This document shows, piece by piece, positions 27,585 through 36,205 of a stretch of DNA of 64,000 bases. Position numbers and translations under genes: made by a program. The notes beneath the pieces are model-generated. The model was not told the DNA's origin, searched no databases, and was given only the letters and a program-made list of their open reading frames with translations. Numbering within the stretch: position 1 is the stretch's first letter; every line of letters starts with the position of its first letter. The stretch comes from Erwinia pyri (lineage in GTDB: Bacteria; Pseudomonadota; Gammaproteobacteria; Enterobacterales; Enterobacteriaceae). The stretch covers positions 2,604,001-2,668,000 of the forward strand of contig NZ_CP132353.1 of NCBI RefSeq assembly GCF_030758455.1, written 5' to 3'.

Positions 27585-29015
27585 TTATGCCAGCCGTGGG
27601 AAAGCAGCCACTTTACCGCCCTCTCCATGCTCCGCGTTACGGGGCGCTATCGCCTCTAAATCCTTAAGATAACTTTTACGCCAGTGCGTAATATCATTTC
27701 TGCGTAATACCGCCATCATGTCGTTATAGCGGGAAATACGCTCATTCAGCGGCATCGTAGCTGCCTGATTCAGAGCGGCAGCGACTTCGTCACGATCGTA
27801 CGGGTTAACAATCAGCGCAGAGGTCAGCTCATTAGCAGCACCGGCGAAGCGAGAGAGCACCAGCACACCCGGATCGTCCGGGTCCTGTGCCGCGACATAT
27901 TCTTTCGCTACCAGGTTCATGCCGTCACGCAGCGGCGTCACCAGGCCAATATCCGTCAGACGGAATATTTTCATCAACAGCCGACGATCGAAGTGCTGGT
28001 TAAGGTAGTAGAGCGGTGTCCATCCCAGCGTGCCGTACTTACCGTTAATGCGCCCTGCTTCCGTTTCCAGCTGATGACGGATGTCCTGATAGGCCTGCAC
28101 ATCCCCGCGCGAAGTAGGAGCGATTTGTGAGTAACGGATCTTACCGCGGTGTTCCGGGTAATTTTCCAGCAGCGCTTCATAGGCAAGGAAACGTTCAGGC
28201 AACCCTTTGGAATAGTCGAGACGTTCGCAGGCAATGATATTTTTGGCATCGCCCAGATCTCTTTTCATCGCCGCCATTTTTGGTGGCAACGGCCCTTCGG
28301 CCATCTCTTTAATGCTGTCCGGCTCAATCCCGATAGGATAAACCTCGGTAGCAAAAGTATTGCCAAAGGCGCGGTGCTGTTTGCCGCTGGTCTGCAGCTG
28401 CGTCATCAGTGACAGGCACTCCAGGAACGCGGTGCGGTCACTCTCCGTCTGGAAGCCCAGCAGATCGTAATCGCAAAGCATCTCCAGCAGCTCGTTATGC
28501 GGCGGCAGCGCGTTGAAAATTTCAGGCGTCGGGAACGGGATATGCAGGAAGAAGCCAATCCGGTTGGTTACCCCCAGCTCACGCAGCGCGGCAGCAAAAG
28601 GCAGCAGATGGTAATCGTGGATCCAGAGAATGTCGTCTGGCTTCAGGAAAGGCAGCAGGCGTTTTGCCAGCATGGTGTTCACGTTGCAGTACCCTTCCCA
28701 CGCTTCACGCTGGAAATTCACTAAATCCAGACGGTAGTGGAAGGCGGGCCAAATCACCGCGTTAGAGAACTGCAGGTAATAGAGGTCATAATCATTCTGA
28801 TTCAACCCAAACGAGGCGTAGGTGACGTTGTCCTGTTCAAACAGGCTCATCTCCTCGTCATCTTCACCGATTTCATTGATTTCGCCGTTCCAGCCAAACC
28901 ACAATCCACCGGTGGTTTTCAGGGCATCCATAATTCCCACGGTCAGACCACCAGCGCTGGTTTTTGACCCATCGGGTACAGCGATGCGGTTAGATACGAC
29001 TACTAAGCGACTCAT
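27585..29015 (-). CDS. otsA: Trehalose-6-phosphate synthase OtsA
   Basis: The 476-residue GT20 enzyme makes trehalose 6-phosphate from UDP-glucose and glucose 6-phosphate. It starts MSRLVVVSNRIA and shows the family blocks WIHDYHLLPFAAALR, RLDYSKGLPERFLAYE and RDGMNLVAKEYVAAQ. It lies 4 bases after otsB, so the two form one operon; in E. coli this operon is RpoS-dependent and protects against osmotic stress. Confidence 0.96.
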   Translation of the reverse strand: MSRLVVVSNRIAVPDGSKTSAGGLTVGIMDALKTTGGLWFGWNGEINEIGEDDEEMSLFEQDNVTYASFGLNQNDYDLYYLQFSNAVIWPAFHYRLDLVNFQREAWEGYCNVNTMLAKRLLPFLKPDDILWIHDYHLLPFAAALRELGVTNRIGFFLHIPFPTPEIFNALPPHNELLEMLCDYDLLGFQTESDRTAFLECLSLMTQLQTSGKQHRAFGNTFATEVYPIGIEPDSIKEMAEGPLPPKMAAMKRDLGDAKNIIACERLDYSKGLPERFLAYEALLENYPEHRGKIRYSQIAPTSRGDVQAYQDIRHQLETEAGRINGKYGTLGWTPLYYLNQHFDRRLLMKIFRLTDIGLVTPLRDGMNLVAKEYVAAQDPDDPGVLVLSRFAGAANELTSALIVNPYDRDEVAAALNQAATMPLNERISRYNDMMAVLRRNDITHWRKSYLKDLEAIAPRNAEHGEGGKVAAFPRLA

Positions 29016-29019
29016 AACC

Positions 29020-29799
29020 TTAACTCCTTACCGACGTTGTTTCGTCTTGATCTAATTGTAATAGTGTTTGTTCCAGCCAGTGATACACGGCGTTAACATC
29101 CGCCAGCCGCGAAGTCGCTTCTGTCGGACCCTCGCCCACTTTAATGGTGATGCCGTCCAGGGCATTAATCACGGTAAAACCGGCTTCGTCTGTCAGATCG
29201 TCGCCAATAAAGACGGGCGTTCTGCCAGCAAAAGGAGGCTGCTGCATAAAATCGTTAATTGCAGCGCCTTTATTCACGCCTTTCGGCTTCAGCTCCACCA
29301 CGCATTTGCCTGGTTGCAGCGCCAGCATAGGGAACCGTTCGGTCATCGCTTCAGCCAGGGCGAGGATCTCCTGCTGATAGTGCTCCGCGCGACGATAGTG
29401 CAGCGCAAAGGCCATTCCTTTGGTTTCAAGTTGGGTATCGGGCATCTTTGCCATCGCTTCGCTCAGCAGTGCTGAGAGCGAGCTGGCAACCTCATCCGGC
29501 AGGGAGAGACGTTCAAGGTGATTTTGAGCATCCCGGCGTTCAGCGCCGTGGACGCCTGCCAGAGGAAGATGGAGAGGAGAAGCGAGCGCGTCCAGTTCTG
29601 CTATCGGACGGCCGGAGACCAGTGCCAGCGCACCGTTCGATAACCGGGCCAACTGGTCAAGATGAGCAATAACCTGCTCTGGGATAAACACTTCATCTGG
29701 TCGGGACTGGATTGCAGCCAGCGTCCCGTCAACATCAAAGAAGAAAGCGTACTGTCCGCCCACGGCTAACCGGGGACCGGACTCATTCTGGGTGTTCAA
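29020..29799 (-). CDS. otsB: Trehalose-6-phosphate phosphatase OtsB
   Basis: The 259-residue HAD-family phosphatase turns trehalose 6-phosphate into trehalose. The nucleophile motif is FFFDVDGTL near residue 20, followed by LVSGR, a conserved lysine in VELKPKGVNKGAA and the terminal GDDLTDEAGF metal motif. It is the first gene of otsBA. Confidence 0.95.
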   Translation of the reverse strand: MNTQNESGPRLAVGGQYAFFFDVDGTLAAIQSRPDEVFIPEQVIAHLDQLARLSNGALALVSGRPIAELDALASPLHLPLAGVHGAERRDAQNHLERLSLPDEVASSLSALLSEAMAKMPDTQLETKGMAFALHYRRAEHYQQEILALAEAMTERFPMLALQPGKCVVELKPKGVNKGAAINDFMQQPPFAGRTPVFIGDDLTDEAGFTVINALDGITIKVGEGPTEATSRLADVNAVYHWLEQTLLQLDQDETTSVRS

Positions 29800-30203
29800 A
29801 GTATTCCTCCTGATTGAGTATGTTACGGCGCTACGTTAAGCAGGCACCCGATAAACGGGCTGGGACAGAAAAACCTGTATGACCCCAACGCACGAGGAAA
29901 ACGCAACATTATCAGTATTCAGTATAGTGGCCGATGCCGATTTTGCCAGGCGAAACGGGGCAACCGGTCTGGATCTGGTGATACAGACTGGCAAATCACT
30001 GGAGAAAAATACATAGGATAAAGGCGAAATGTTTCTCTGTATGGCTCGGGAAAAGTAGAGGCTGGGCCAGAAAGGCTTGTATGACAATAGTGATGCAGCG
30101 TAGGGAGTTAAGGAGACGTAAGGATGATGGGCAGAGGGAAGGTCAACGCTATGAGAAATTCTTTGCAGTTAAGCGATAAGGTAATGCGCAGTTTGGCCAC
30201 CGC
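29800..30203. other. Intergenic region otsB to HD-GYP gene
   Basis: About 400 bp without a firm gene. It contains a 25-bp direct repeat (29859-29883 and 30061-30085, 21 of 25 identical) and, at 30124-30255, a 43-codon plus-strand frame behind AAGGAG that runs into the antisense of the HD-GYP 3' end. The otsBA promoter must lie here but is not clear. Confidence 0.5.
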
Positions 30204-31385
30204 TCAGGCTACCGGTGCCATCCACAGCGCATCAGGGTTCATCCCCTTCCACTGAGCGGACTCTTCCGGGCCGGTAATGCTGTCCCAACAAAATCGATCT
30301 GAGAGATCGACCTTTTCCGGCGAGATTGTCTGGTTAGTCACCAGCGAATAGAAAGCGCAGACTTTCGGCTGCAGCAGGGAACCGCCACCGGGTTCTGCAA
30401 CCACGGCAATGCGCCCTGAAGCCAGGCGAACCACCGACCCTACCGGATAGATGCCTACCGCCTTCACAAAGGCATAAAACACTTTACGATCGAAATGCCC
30501 ATCCCAGCTCGCCATCTGATGCATGGCGCTGGCAGGGTTCCAGCCAGCCTTGTAAGGCCGGTTTGAGGTAACAGCATCATAAACATCGCAAACGGCAGCC
30601 ATCCGGGCCAGCAGCGAAATGTCGTTGCCCTTCAGCCCGTGCGGATAACCGCAGCCGTTTACCTTCTCATGATGATGTAACGCCACATCCAGCAAATCCT
30701 CGTCGCCGCCGCTTTTACGCAGCAAGGCTTCACCGATGATCGGATGTTGCTTCATAGTATTGAATTCTGCCTCGGTCAGCTTGCCCGGCTTGTTGAGGAT
30801 ATCCAGGGGGATGCCCGCTTTTCCGACATCATGCAACAGCCCGGCCATGCCCGCCCGCCGCACCTGCTCTTCATTCAGCTCAAGCTGCCGCGCCAGAGAG
30901 ACCATCAACGCACAGACCGCCACTGAATGCAGATAGGTATAGTCGTCATGGGTTTTAAGCCGCACCACGCTCAGCAGAGCCGCCGGATGCCGACTGATCG
31001 ATCCGCCAATTTCATCCACCAGCGGCAGCGTACTGTCCGTGTTAATGGTTCTGCCGAGCCGGGCATCGCTGAACATACCCATCACTCGCCCTTTGGCATT
31101 CTGGCAGATCGCCTGCGCCTGCCCGAGCTCTTCATACATACTGAGCGGGCCAGATGAGGTCATGCCCGGATCGGATCCGGCCCCGGTTTCAGCTTTATCA
31201 GGGCCGCGACCTTTAGCCAGATCTATCCAGACCTCTTTGATGCCGTTCTCTGCAATGATCTGAATCTGCATATCGGTAGTGAGTAGCATATGGTTACGCA
31301 CCAACGGGTGCTTGAGCCAGAAAACTTCCAGCTTATGCACATACATTCCGAGCCGCAGTTCCTGTACCTGAATTCGCTTTATCAT
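30204..31385 (-). CDS. HD-GYP c-di-GMP phosphodiesterase with DUF3391
   Basis: The ATG at 31385 (MIKRIQVQELRLGMYVHKLEVFWL) begins the DUF3391 domain typical of these proteins; the frame extends upstream without a good site. The 393-residue product then has the HD-GYP domain: HSVAVCALMVSLA, LLHDVGKAGIP, LHHHEKVNGCGYPHGLKG and AVCDVYDAVTSNRPYK. Members hydrolyse cyclic di-GMP, lowering it and favouring motility over biofilm. The GYP triplet is intact. It lies in a region rich in motility genes and is cytosolic. Confidence 0.9.
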   Translation of the reverse strand: MIKRIQVQELRLGMYVHKLEVFWLKHPLVRNHMLLTTDMQIQIIAENGIKEVWIDLAKGRGPDKAETGAGSDPGMTSSGPLSMYEELGQAQAICQNAKGRVMGMFSDARLGRTINTDSTLPLVDEIGGSISRHPAALLSVVRLKTHDDYTYLHSVAVCALMVSLARQLELNEEQVRRAGMAGLLHDVGKAGIPLDILNKPGKLTEAEFNTMKQHPIIGEALLRKSGGDEDLLDVALHHHEKVNGCGYPHGLKGNDISLLARMAAVCDVYDAVTSNRPYKAGWNPASAMHQMASWDGHFDRKVFYAFVKAVGIYPVGSVVRLASGRIAVVAEPGGGSLLQPKVCAFYSLVTNQTISPEKVDLSDRFCWDSITGPEESAQWKGMNPDALWMAPVA

Positions 31386-31655
31386 CCTCTGCCTGTTCCC
31401 CCTGTTCCTCCCTTCAACACAGGTATCGGCCCTGGCGATAAAACCTTCAGTAGATGCGCTGGCTGAAGGCACTTTTTACGGGATTTTTACAAATTACCCG
31501 CTGCACTATGCAGTCTGGAACTCATCATTCTGCCTGCGGTTGTCTCAGCAGAGGGGACGGAAAACGGCTGTCGGACAAGCGCTAAATGTTCTCAGGGAAC
31601 AGGAGGGTAGAAATTTTTGCTTATGAAGCACTTGCTTGCTTGGCGCGATTGATAA

Positions 31656-31675
31656 TACTGTATAGATACACAGTA
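31656..31675. promoter_or_regulatory. LexA box of umuD
   Basis: TACTGTATAGATACACAGTA matches the consensus CTG-N10-CAG with the flanking TA/TA and alternating centre. It lies 16 bp before the umuD start. Confidence 0.93.
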
Positions 31676-31691
31676 ACATTGAGTAATAATA

Positions 31692-32111
31692 ATGAATATC
31701 TATCAGCTGGCTGAAACCCCGCTTTCCCTGGCTTTGCCCCTCTATGTCGAACGCGTGGCCTGCGGCTTTCCCAGCCCCGCCGCAGACTATGTTGAGTCCA
31801 GAATTGATTTGAATGAGCTGCTGGTCAGCCACCCCAGCGCCACTTACTTTATCCGTGCTGCCGGGAATTCGATGATCGAGGGCAATATTAACGATGGCGA
31901 TCTGCTGGTGGTGGACAGCTCGTTGAAGCCGCAGCATGGCGACCGGGTGATTGCTGCCGTTGATGGCGAATTTACCCTGAAGAAGCTACAGCTGATCCCC
32001 TGCGTCAAACTGCTCTCCATGAATCCCAGCTATCCGGCCATCGATATTAATGATGAACAGGGCCTCAACATCTTCGGGGTGGTTACTTATATTATTTATG
32101 CGGCGCGGTAG
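31692..32111 (+). CDS. umuD: DNA polymerase V subunit UmuD
   Basis: The 139-residue product keeps every residue needed for self-cleavage at the E. coli positions: the Cys24-Gly25 site (ACGFPSP), nucleophile Ser60 (GNSM) and Lys97 (FTLKK). RecA-driven cleavage gives UmuD', which with UmuC forms polymerase V for translesion synthesis. It stands alone behind its LexA box: umuC is 11 kb away at 43286. It should be induced by DNA damage. Confidence 0.95.
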   Translation: MNIYQLAETPLSLALPLYVERVACGFPSPAADYVESRIDLNELLVSHPSATYFIRAAGNSMIEGNINDGDLLVVDSSLKPQHGDRVIAAVDGEFTLKKLQLIPCVKLLSMNPSYPAIDINDEQGLNIFGVVTYIIYAAR

Positions 32112-32267
32112 TTTCATCTGTCATGAGCTCCTGATGAAACTAAGAAGCGGATTATTAGCAGAGTAGAGAAAAATCATTCTGTTTCGCCGACCTGAATCGT
32201 GTTTGAGGTCGAGGGATGAGTCAGTGAACTGATAAAAAAGGCTTTTATCACTCATTCAGGAACAGTT

Positions 32268-33380
32268 ATGAACCGTTTTTATTTTGTGATTCTTTTGCTT
32301 TTGATAGTGAATACCGAGCTGCACGCTTCTGTAGGTTTTCATCAGTCAGTGCTGATTTCTCCCGGAGAACGTACGCTCTCTGTCACAATGTGGTATCCCA
32401 TACAACTTGAGAGCGGGCTTAAGCCTGTAGGAGAGAACGCGGCGTTTTATGGCGTTGATGTCATCACTGACGCTCCACCGGGGCCCGAAAAACACCCTCT
32501 TGTCCTGCTCTCCCATGGTTACGGTGGAAGCTGGCGTAACCTTAGCTGGCTTGCAGCGGCGCTTGTAGCTCAGGGGTATATAGTTGCCGCTCCCGATCAT
32601 CCTGGAACCACCGCGCTAAACAAAAATCCGGCAGAAGCCTCCAGGCTCTGGTTAAGGCCGCACGACTTGACCCGCGTATTGAACTATCTATTGGCAAATG
32701 CCACTTTAGTAGGCAAAATTGATGATAAACGTATTGCCGCAACAGGCCATTCCCTGGGAGGCTGGACAGTCATGGCTCTTGCAGGTGCCAAATTTTCACC
32801 CACGCAATTCCGTAGAGAGTGTAAAAAAACATCGTCGGTCACAGTGTGTAATCTGCAGAAGAAATTGGGATTGAATACCCCTGATGCCGATCGGCATTTT
32901 GCCGCAGCCCTGGCAGACCCACGGATAAAGTCGGTGATAGCGCTGGATGCAGGGTTGGTGCGTGGCTTTACCCAAGCAAGCCTCTCTCACATAACAATCC
33001 CTGTTTTACTTCTCGCAGCCGGAAATAATATTGCGGACTTACCAGCCCATGACGAGTCCGGTTATCTGGCCAAGTATCTTCCTCCCTCCCTGGTCAAGTT
33101 TAATATTATTCCCGATGCTTCCCATTTCAGTTTCATGCAACTATGCAAACCCAATGCTGCACAACTAATAGATAAAGATGCCCCAGGAGAGGGAATTATC
33201 TGTCGTGATGCTACGCAACGTAGCAGAGCAACACTCCATCAAGAAATCCAGCACCAAATCATCGATTTCCTGGCGGTATCCCTGAATTATTGTCCTATAA
33301 AGTCTCAGGGATCTCTGGTGGACAAGCACGGCGGTATTCTCCAGGATTCATCCCAGCTGTCCGTAAAAATTCGCGATTAA
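32268..33380 (+). CDS. Exported alpha/beta hydrolase
   Basis: The 370-residue product has a signal peptide (MNRFYFVILLLLIVNTELHAS) and an alpha/beta hydrolase core: LLSHGYGGSWRN at the oxyanion region, the nucleophile Ser in GHSLGGW, and a late His in DASHFSF. The layout resembles the dienelactone hydrolase/platelet-activating factor acetylhydrolase-like group of periplasmic hydrolases. An inner region holds several cysteines (CKKTSSVTVC). The last 86 bases overlap the convergent AraC-type gene. Confidence 0.78.
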   Translation: MNRFYFVILLLLIVNTELHASVGFHQSVLISPGERTLSVTMWYPIQLESGLKPVGENAAFYGVDVITDAPPGPEKHPLVLLSHGYGGSWRNLSWLAAALVAQGYIVAAPDHPGTTALNKNPAEASRLWLRPHDLTRVLNYLLANATLVGKIDDKRIAATGHSLGGWTVMALAGAKFSPTQFRRECKKTSSVTVCNLQKKLGLNTPDADRHFAAALADPRIKSVIALDAGLVRGFTQASLSHITIPVLLLAAGNNIADLPAHDESGYLAKYLPPSLVKFNIIPDASHFSFMQLCKPNAAQLIDKDAPGEGIICRDATQRSRATLHQEIQHQIIDFLAVSLNYCPIKSQGSLVDKHGGILQDSSQLSVKIRD

Positions 33381-34362
33381 AGTTAGACTTTGTCCGAAAA
33401 CCCGATTCATCCATAATCTCAGTTACCGTAAGGCTGGTGGTTTTTAGCAGACGCTGGGCCTCTACAATACGGTAACTATTTATCATCTGTGAAACGTTAC
33501 GATTCTGGACGCGATTAATAGCCTGAGAAATTCTTCTGCCCGGAATAAGAACCTTTCGTGCCAGACGCTCAAGCGTAAGGTCGGGATCGCGATAGAGACG
33601 CTGCGCAATGATGAAATCATTGACCTTCTGACAAATAATATTGTCCTCTTCGACATTAGTCACCTGACTGGTTTCAGTAACGTTTTCCAACTGGCTTGTT
33701 TCAGGAGCCTGTTTCAGTTCTCCTTCCTGTACAGGCTGGCTTTGCCCAACTTTAACTAAGAGTGTAGCCAGAAAGATCAGAACAAATAACTGCCCTGTAA
33801 TGACCATGGTTAACACATGCTGGCCCGCATAGAGTGTGAAATCAAACGCTATTACTAAGTCACCTATTCCTGAAAAGCACAGTAGAACACCAACCAGAGA
33901 AGCTACTTTTTGTATTTCGGGTGCCTCGCTCAATCGGCTCAAGCTAAAAATGTCTGCTCCTCTATTCGCTATTCTGATGAGAGCTACACCAAACAGGAGG
34001 CTTAAAGTGGCGATAAAATAATCAACAGGAAAATTCCGTAAAGGGAAGAAAACCAGGCCTCCTGTTGCAATAATGATTAGCCCAAACAGTACCCAGAAGC
34101 GCCACTTACTTACCGATATTAAAGAACGAAAACTATGCCAGGCTAACAGTGGAAGCGTACAGGCCAGTATGGGTTGCAATTGACGTACATGCTGAAAGTT
34201 TCCGCTCCAGCGCAAACCAACCAACGTAACCATAGCGATGCAGGCAACAATAAAAAAAAGTGCCGGCCTGAGGGCTCGATCTCTTTTCATGGCTAACCTG
34301 ATAAATACCATTACTAGCATAATTGCAGTGACAAAAGGTAAGGGAATGGCTGGCATAAACAT
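33295..34362 (-). CDS. Membrane-anchored AraC-family regulator
   Basis: The 355-residue product has about six to seven hydrophobic segments in its first 200 residues and an AraC/XylS DNA-binding domain at the C-terminus (LTLERLARKVLIPGRRISQAINR...YRIVEAQRLLKTTSLTVTEIMDESGFRTKSNFNREFLRTAGMNPGEYRR, two helix-turn-helix units). Such proteins sense membrane or external signals while bound to DNA. A 20-30 residue polar linker rich in Q, E and T joins the halves. It overlaps the hydrolase gene tail-to-tail by 86 bases. Confidence 0.85.
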   Translation of the reverse strand: MFMPAIPLPFVTAIMLVMVFIRLAMKRDRALRPALFFIVACIAMVTLVGLRWSGNFQHVRQLQPILACTLPLLAWHSFRSLISVSKWRFWVLFGLIIIATGGLVFFPLRNFPVDYFIATLSLLFGVALIRIANRGADIFSLSRLSEAPEIQKVASLVGVLLCFSGIGDLVIAFDFTLYAGQHVLTMVITGQLFVLIFLATLLVKVGQSQPVQEGELKQAPETSQLENVTETSQVTNVEEDNIICQKVNDFIIAQRLYRDPDLTLERLARKVLIPGRRISQAINRVQNRNVSQMINSYRIVEAQRLLKTTSLTVTEIMDESGFRTKSNFNREFLRTAGMNPGEYRRACPPEIPETL

Positions 34363-34495
34363 TTTCCGGTGATGAACTGAAGACTCTTTTACCTGTAAAT
34401 TTTTTCTTTTTCACGCCATTATGAATGCTGATAGCAATAAAATTTCTTTTCATCATATTCCCCTTCTTGCCATCCCGCCCACGCTGTGGCATTTT

Positions 34496-34511
34496 GGAAA
34501 CAATCATTTCC
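34496..34511. promoter_or_regulatory. TetR operator upstream of TetR 1
   Basis: GGAAACAATCATTTCC lies 14 bp before the TetR start and shares all but one base with the core of the palindrome at 35156-35175. It is probably the autoregulatory site. Confidence 0.65.
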
Positions 34512-34524
34512 CTATTGGATTGCT

Positions 34525-35142
34525 ATGCGCCACTCATCTTCCCCTCTCCGCGAAAGTAAAGAGCGCGGTCGGCCCAGAGCCTTTGATACCAACCTGGCGC
34601 TGGATAACGCCATGCTGGTGTTCCGGCAGAAAGGGTTTCATGCCGCCTCCATTGCCGATTTAAGTGAGGCGATGAACCTGACCGCGGGCAGCATTTATAA
34701 AGCGTTTAAGGATAAGCGAACCCTTTTTCTTCAGGTGTTTGAACGCTATACCTCATTACGTAACGCTACGCTGCGGCAGCGGCTGGAGAAGCTGCCCACC
34801 GCACGGGAACGGCTGGCGGATCTGCTCAGGTTCTATCTGGAGTCCGCTCATGATGTGGAAGGCCGTCGCGGCTGTCTGGTGGTCGGCAGCGCTACAGAAC
34901 TGCAGGTGCTGAATCCGGCGCTGGCCGATCTGGTTCAGCAAGCCGTGATGCGCAACAAAAGTGCGCTGCTCTCGCTGTTAACCCAGGCACAGCAGGAAGG
35001 CTCAGTCTCCCCCGCCCTGGAGCTGGAAACAGTTGCTGAAGTGATGCTCTGCCTCACCTTTGGCATGCGCGTGGTAGGCAAAACGCAAAACCTGACCAAC
35101 AGAGAGGCGATCGTTACGCTCGCGATGAAGCTGCTCGATTAA
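34525..35142 (+). CDS. TetR/AcrR-family regulator 1
   Basis: The ATG at 34525 (MRHSSSPLRESKERGRPRAFD) gives the usual short basic lead before the helix-turn-helix; an upstream in-frame start would place the operator inside the gene. The 205-residue product has the TetR domain ALDNAMLVFRQKGFHAASIADLSEAMNLTAGSIYKAFKDKRTLF and an effector domain containing GCLVVGSATEL, common in YxaF/LmrA-like regulators. It should repress itself and the downstream hydrolase through matching palindromes. Confidence 0.88.
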   Translation: MRHSSSPLRESKERGRPRAFDTNLALDNAMLVFRQKGFHAASIADLSEAMNLTAGSIYKAFKDKRTLFLQVFERYTSLRNATLRQRLEKLPTARERLADLLRFYLESAHDVEGRRGCLVVGSATELQVLNPALADLVQQAVMRNKSALLSLLTQAQQEGSVSPALELETVAEVMLCLTFGMRVVGKTQNLTNREAIVTLAMKLLD

Positions 35143-35155
35143 AAATTTACCCATT

Positions 35156-35175
35156 TAGGAAATAATCATTTCCTA
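35156..35175. promoter_or_regulatory. TetR operator upstream of the hydrolase
   Basis: TAGGAAATAATCATTTCCTA is a perfect 8+8 inverted repeat with a 4-base centre, 48 bp before the hydrolase start. It repeats the core of the site before the TetR gene. Confidence 0.75.
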
Positions 35176-35222
35176 ATCAACCTTCTGCCTGAAGGCAGAA
35201 CAGAGCCCCGTGAGGAGAGAAG

Positions 35223-36182
35223 ATGAGTTCACAGTTAAAAGAGCCGGTTAGCGCTTCCCCCGTTCGCCACGCACAGGCAGAGCCTGTAGCTATCGCAGAC
35301 GATACCCTCGCCGGTTTTGAACACCGCTACGCTACGGTTGATGGCGTCAGGCTCCATTATGTCATCGGCGGCAATCCTGAGGGGGAAACGGTAGTGCTGC
35401 TCGCCGGTTTCCCGCAGAGCTGGTACGCCTGGCGCAGCGTGATGGCATTAATGGGAACCACCTGGCGCATCATTGCCCCGGATCTGCCCGGCCAGGGCGA
35501 CTCAGACCGGCCAGAGTCAGGTTACGACACGCGTTCGCTCGCCGAAAAGGTACATGGTCTGCTGGCCGCGCTCGGCATCAGCCGCTACTTTCTGGCGGCC
35601 CACGATGTGGGAGCCTGGGTTGCCTGGCCCTATGCGGCTCTCTACGGTAATGAGGTGAAACGCCTGGCGTTGCTGGATGCCGGCATTCCCGGTGTGACTC
35701 TGCCGGACGCCCTGCCCGTTACGCCCGATAAAGCCTGGAAAACCTGGCACTTTGCCTTTCATGCCATTCCCGACCTGCCGGAAGCGCTGATTGCGGGCCA
35801 TGAGCGCCTCTACCTGGAATGGTTTCTGAAGCGTAAAACCGCCTGCCCGGACGTGTTTACAGAGCAGGATATTGAGGAGTACCTGCGGGTGATGATGCAG
35901 AACGGCGGCCTGCGCGCAGGGCTGGCTTACTATCGATCCGCTGCGCTCTCCGCTCAGCAAAACAAAGCCCTGCAGGCCAACGGCAAACTTACGCCACCCA
36001 TTCTGGCAATCAGTGCCGGAGAGGGTTCAATTGCCGATATGGCGGCTCCGCTGCGCCCCTATGCAGAGGAAGTTTCCGGCGTGCTGGTTCCTTACTGCGG
36101 ACACTTTATGCCGGAGGAGCAGCCGCAGGCGATCGCCCGGGAGCTGAGCCGCTTTTTTGCCGAAGCCAGGTTGCAAAAGTAA
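35223..36182 (+). CDS. Epoxide hydrolase/dehalogenase-like alpha/beta hydrolase
   Basis: The 319-residue cytosolic product follows GAGGAGAG. Motifs of the epoxide hydrolase/haloalkane dehalogenase group are visible: AGFPQSWYAW after the second strand (Ala in place of the usual His of HG-P), APDLPGQGDSDRP, the Asp nucleophile in AAHDVGAWVAW and the final His in YCGHFMPEEQP. The substrate is unknown. It stands between two TetR genes, with palindromes before and after it. Confidence 0.83.
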   Translation: MSSQLKEPVSASPVRHAQAEPVAIADDTLAGFEHRYATVDGVRLHYVIGGNPEGETVVLLAGFPQSWYAWRSVMALMGTTWRIIAPDLPGQGDSDRPESGYDTRSLAEKVHGLLAALGISRYFLAAHDVGAWVAWPYAALYGNEVKRLALLDAGIPGVTLPDALPVTPDKAWKTWHFAFHAIPDLPEALIAGHERLYLEWFLKRKTACPDVFTEQDIEEYLRVMMQNGGLRAGLAYYRSAALSAQQNKALQANGKLTPPILAISAGEGSIADMAAPLRPYAEEVSGVLVPYCGHFMPEEQPQAIARELSRFFAEARLQK

Positions 36183-36200
36183 AACGATCGGTTTACTTTT
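36175..36200. promoter_or_regulatory. Operator of TetR 2
   Basis: A 26-bp dyad with arms AAAAGTAAA and TTTACTTTT around ACGATCGG, 12 of 13 pairs complementary. It covers the stop codon of the hydrolase gene and ends 5 bp before the second TetR gene. Confidence 0.7.
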
Positions 36201-36205
36201 TAAGG

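Noticed and set aside
27436..27672. Plus-strand frame of 78 codons downstream of otsA
   Set aside because: It crosses the otsA terminator and the antisense of the otsA end; no coding character.
29836..30087. Minus-strand frame of 83 codons upstream of otsB
   Set aside because: It consists largely of the 25-bp repeat and its flanks and has no good start; more likely regulatory sequence.
30124..30255. Plus-strand frame of 43 codons with AAGGAG
   Set aside because: The ribosome site is good, but the second half is antisense to the HD-GYP gene and the peptide has no features; left as a remark only.
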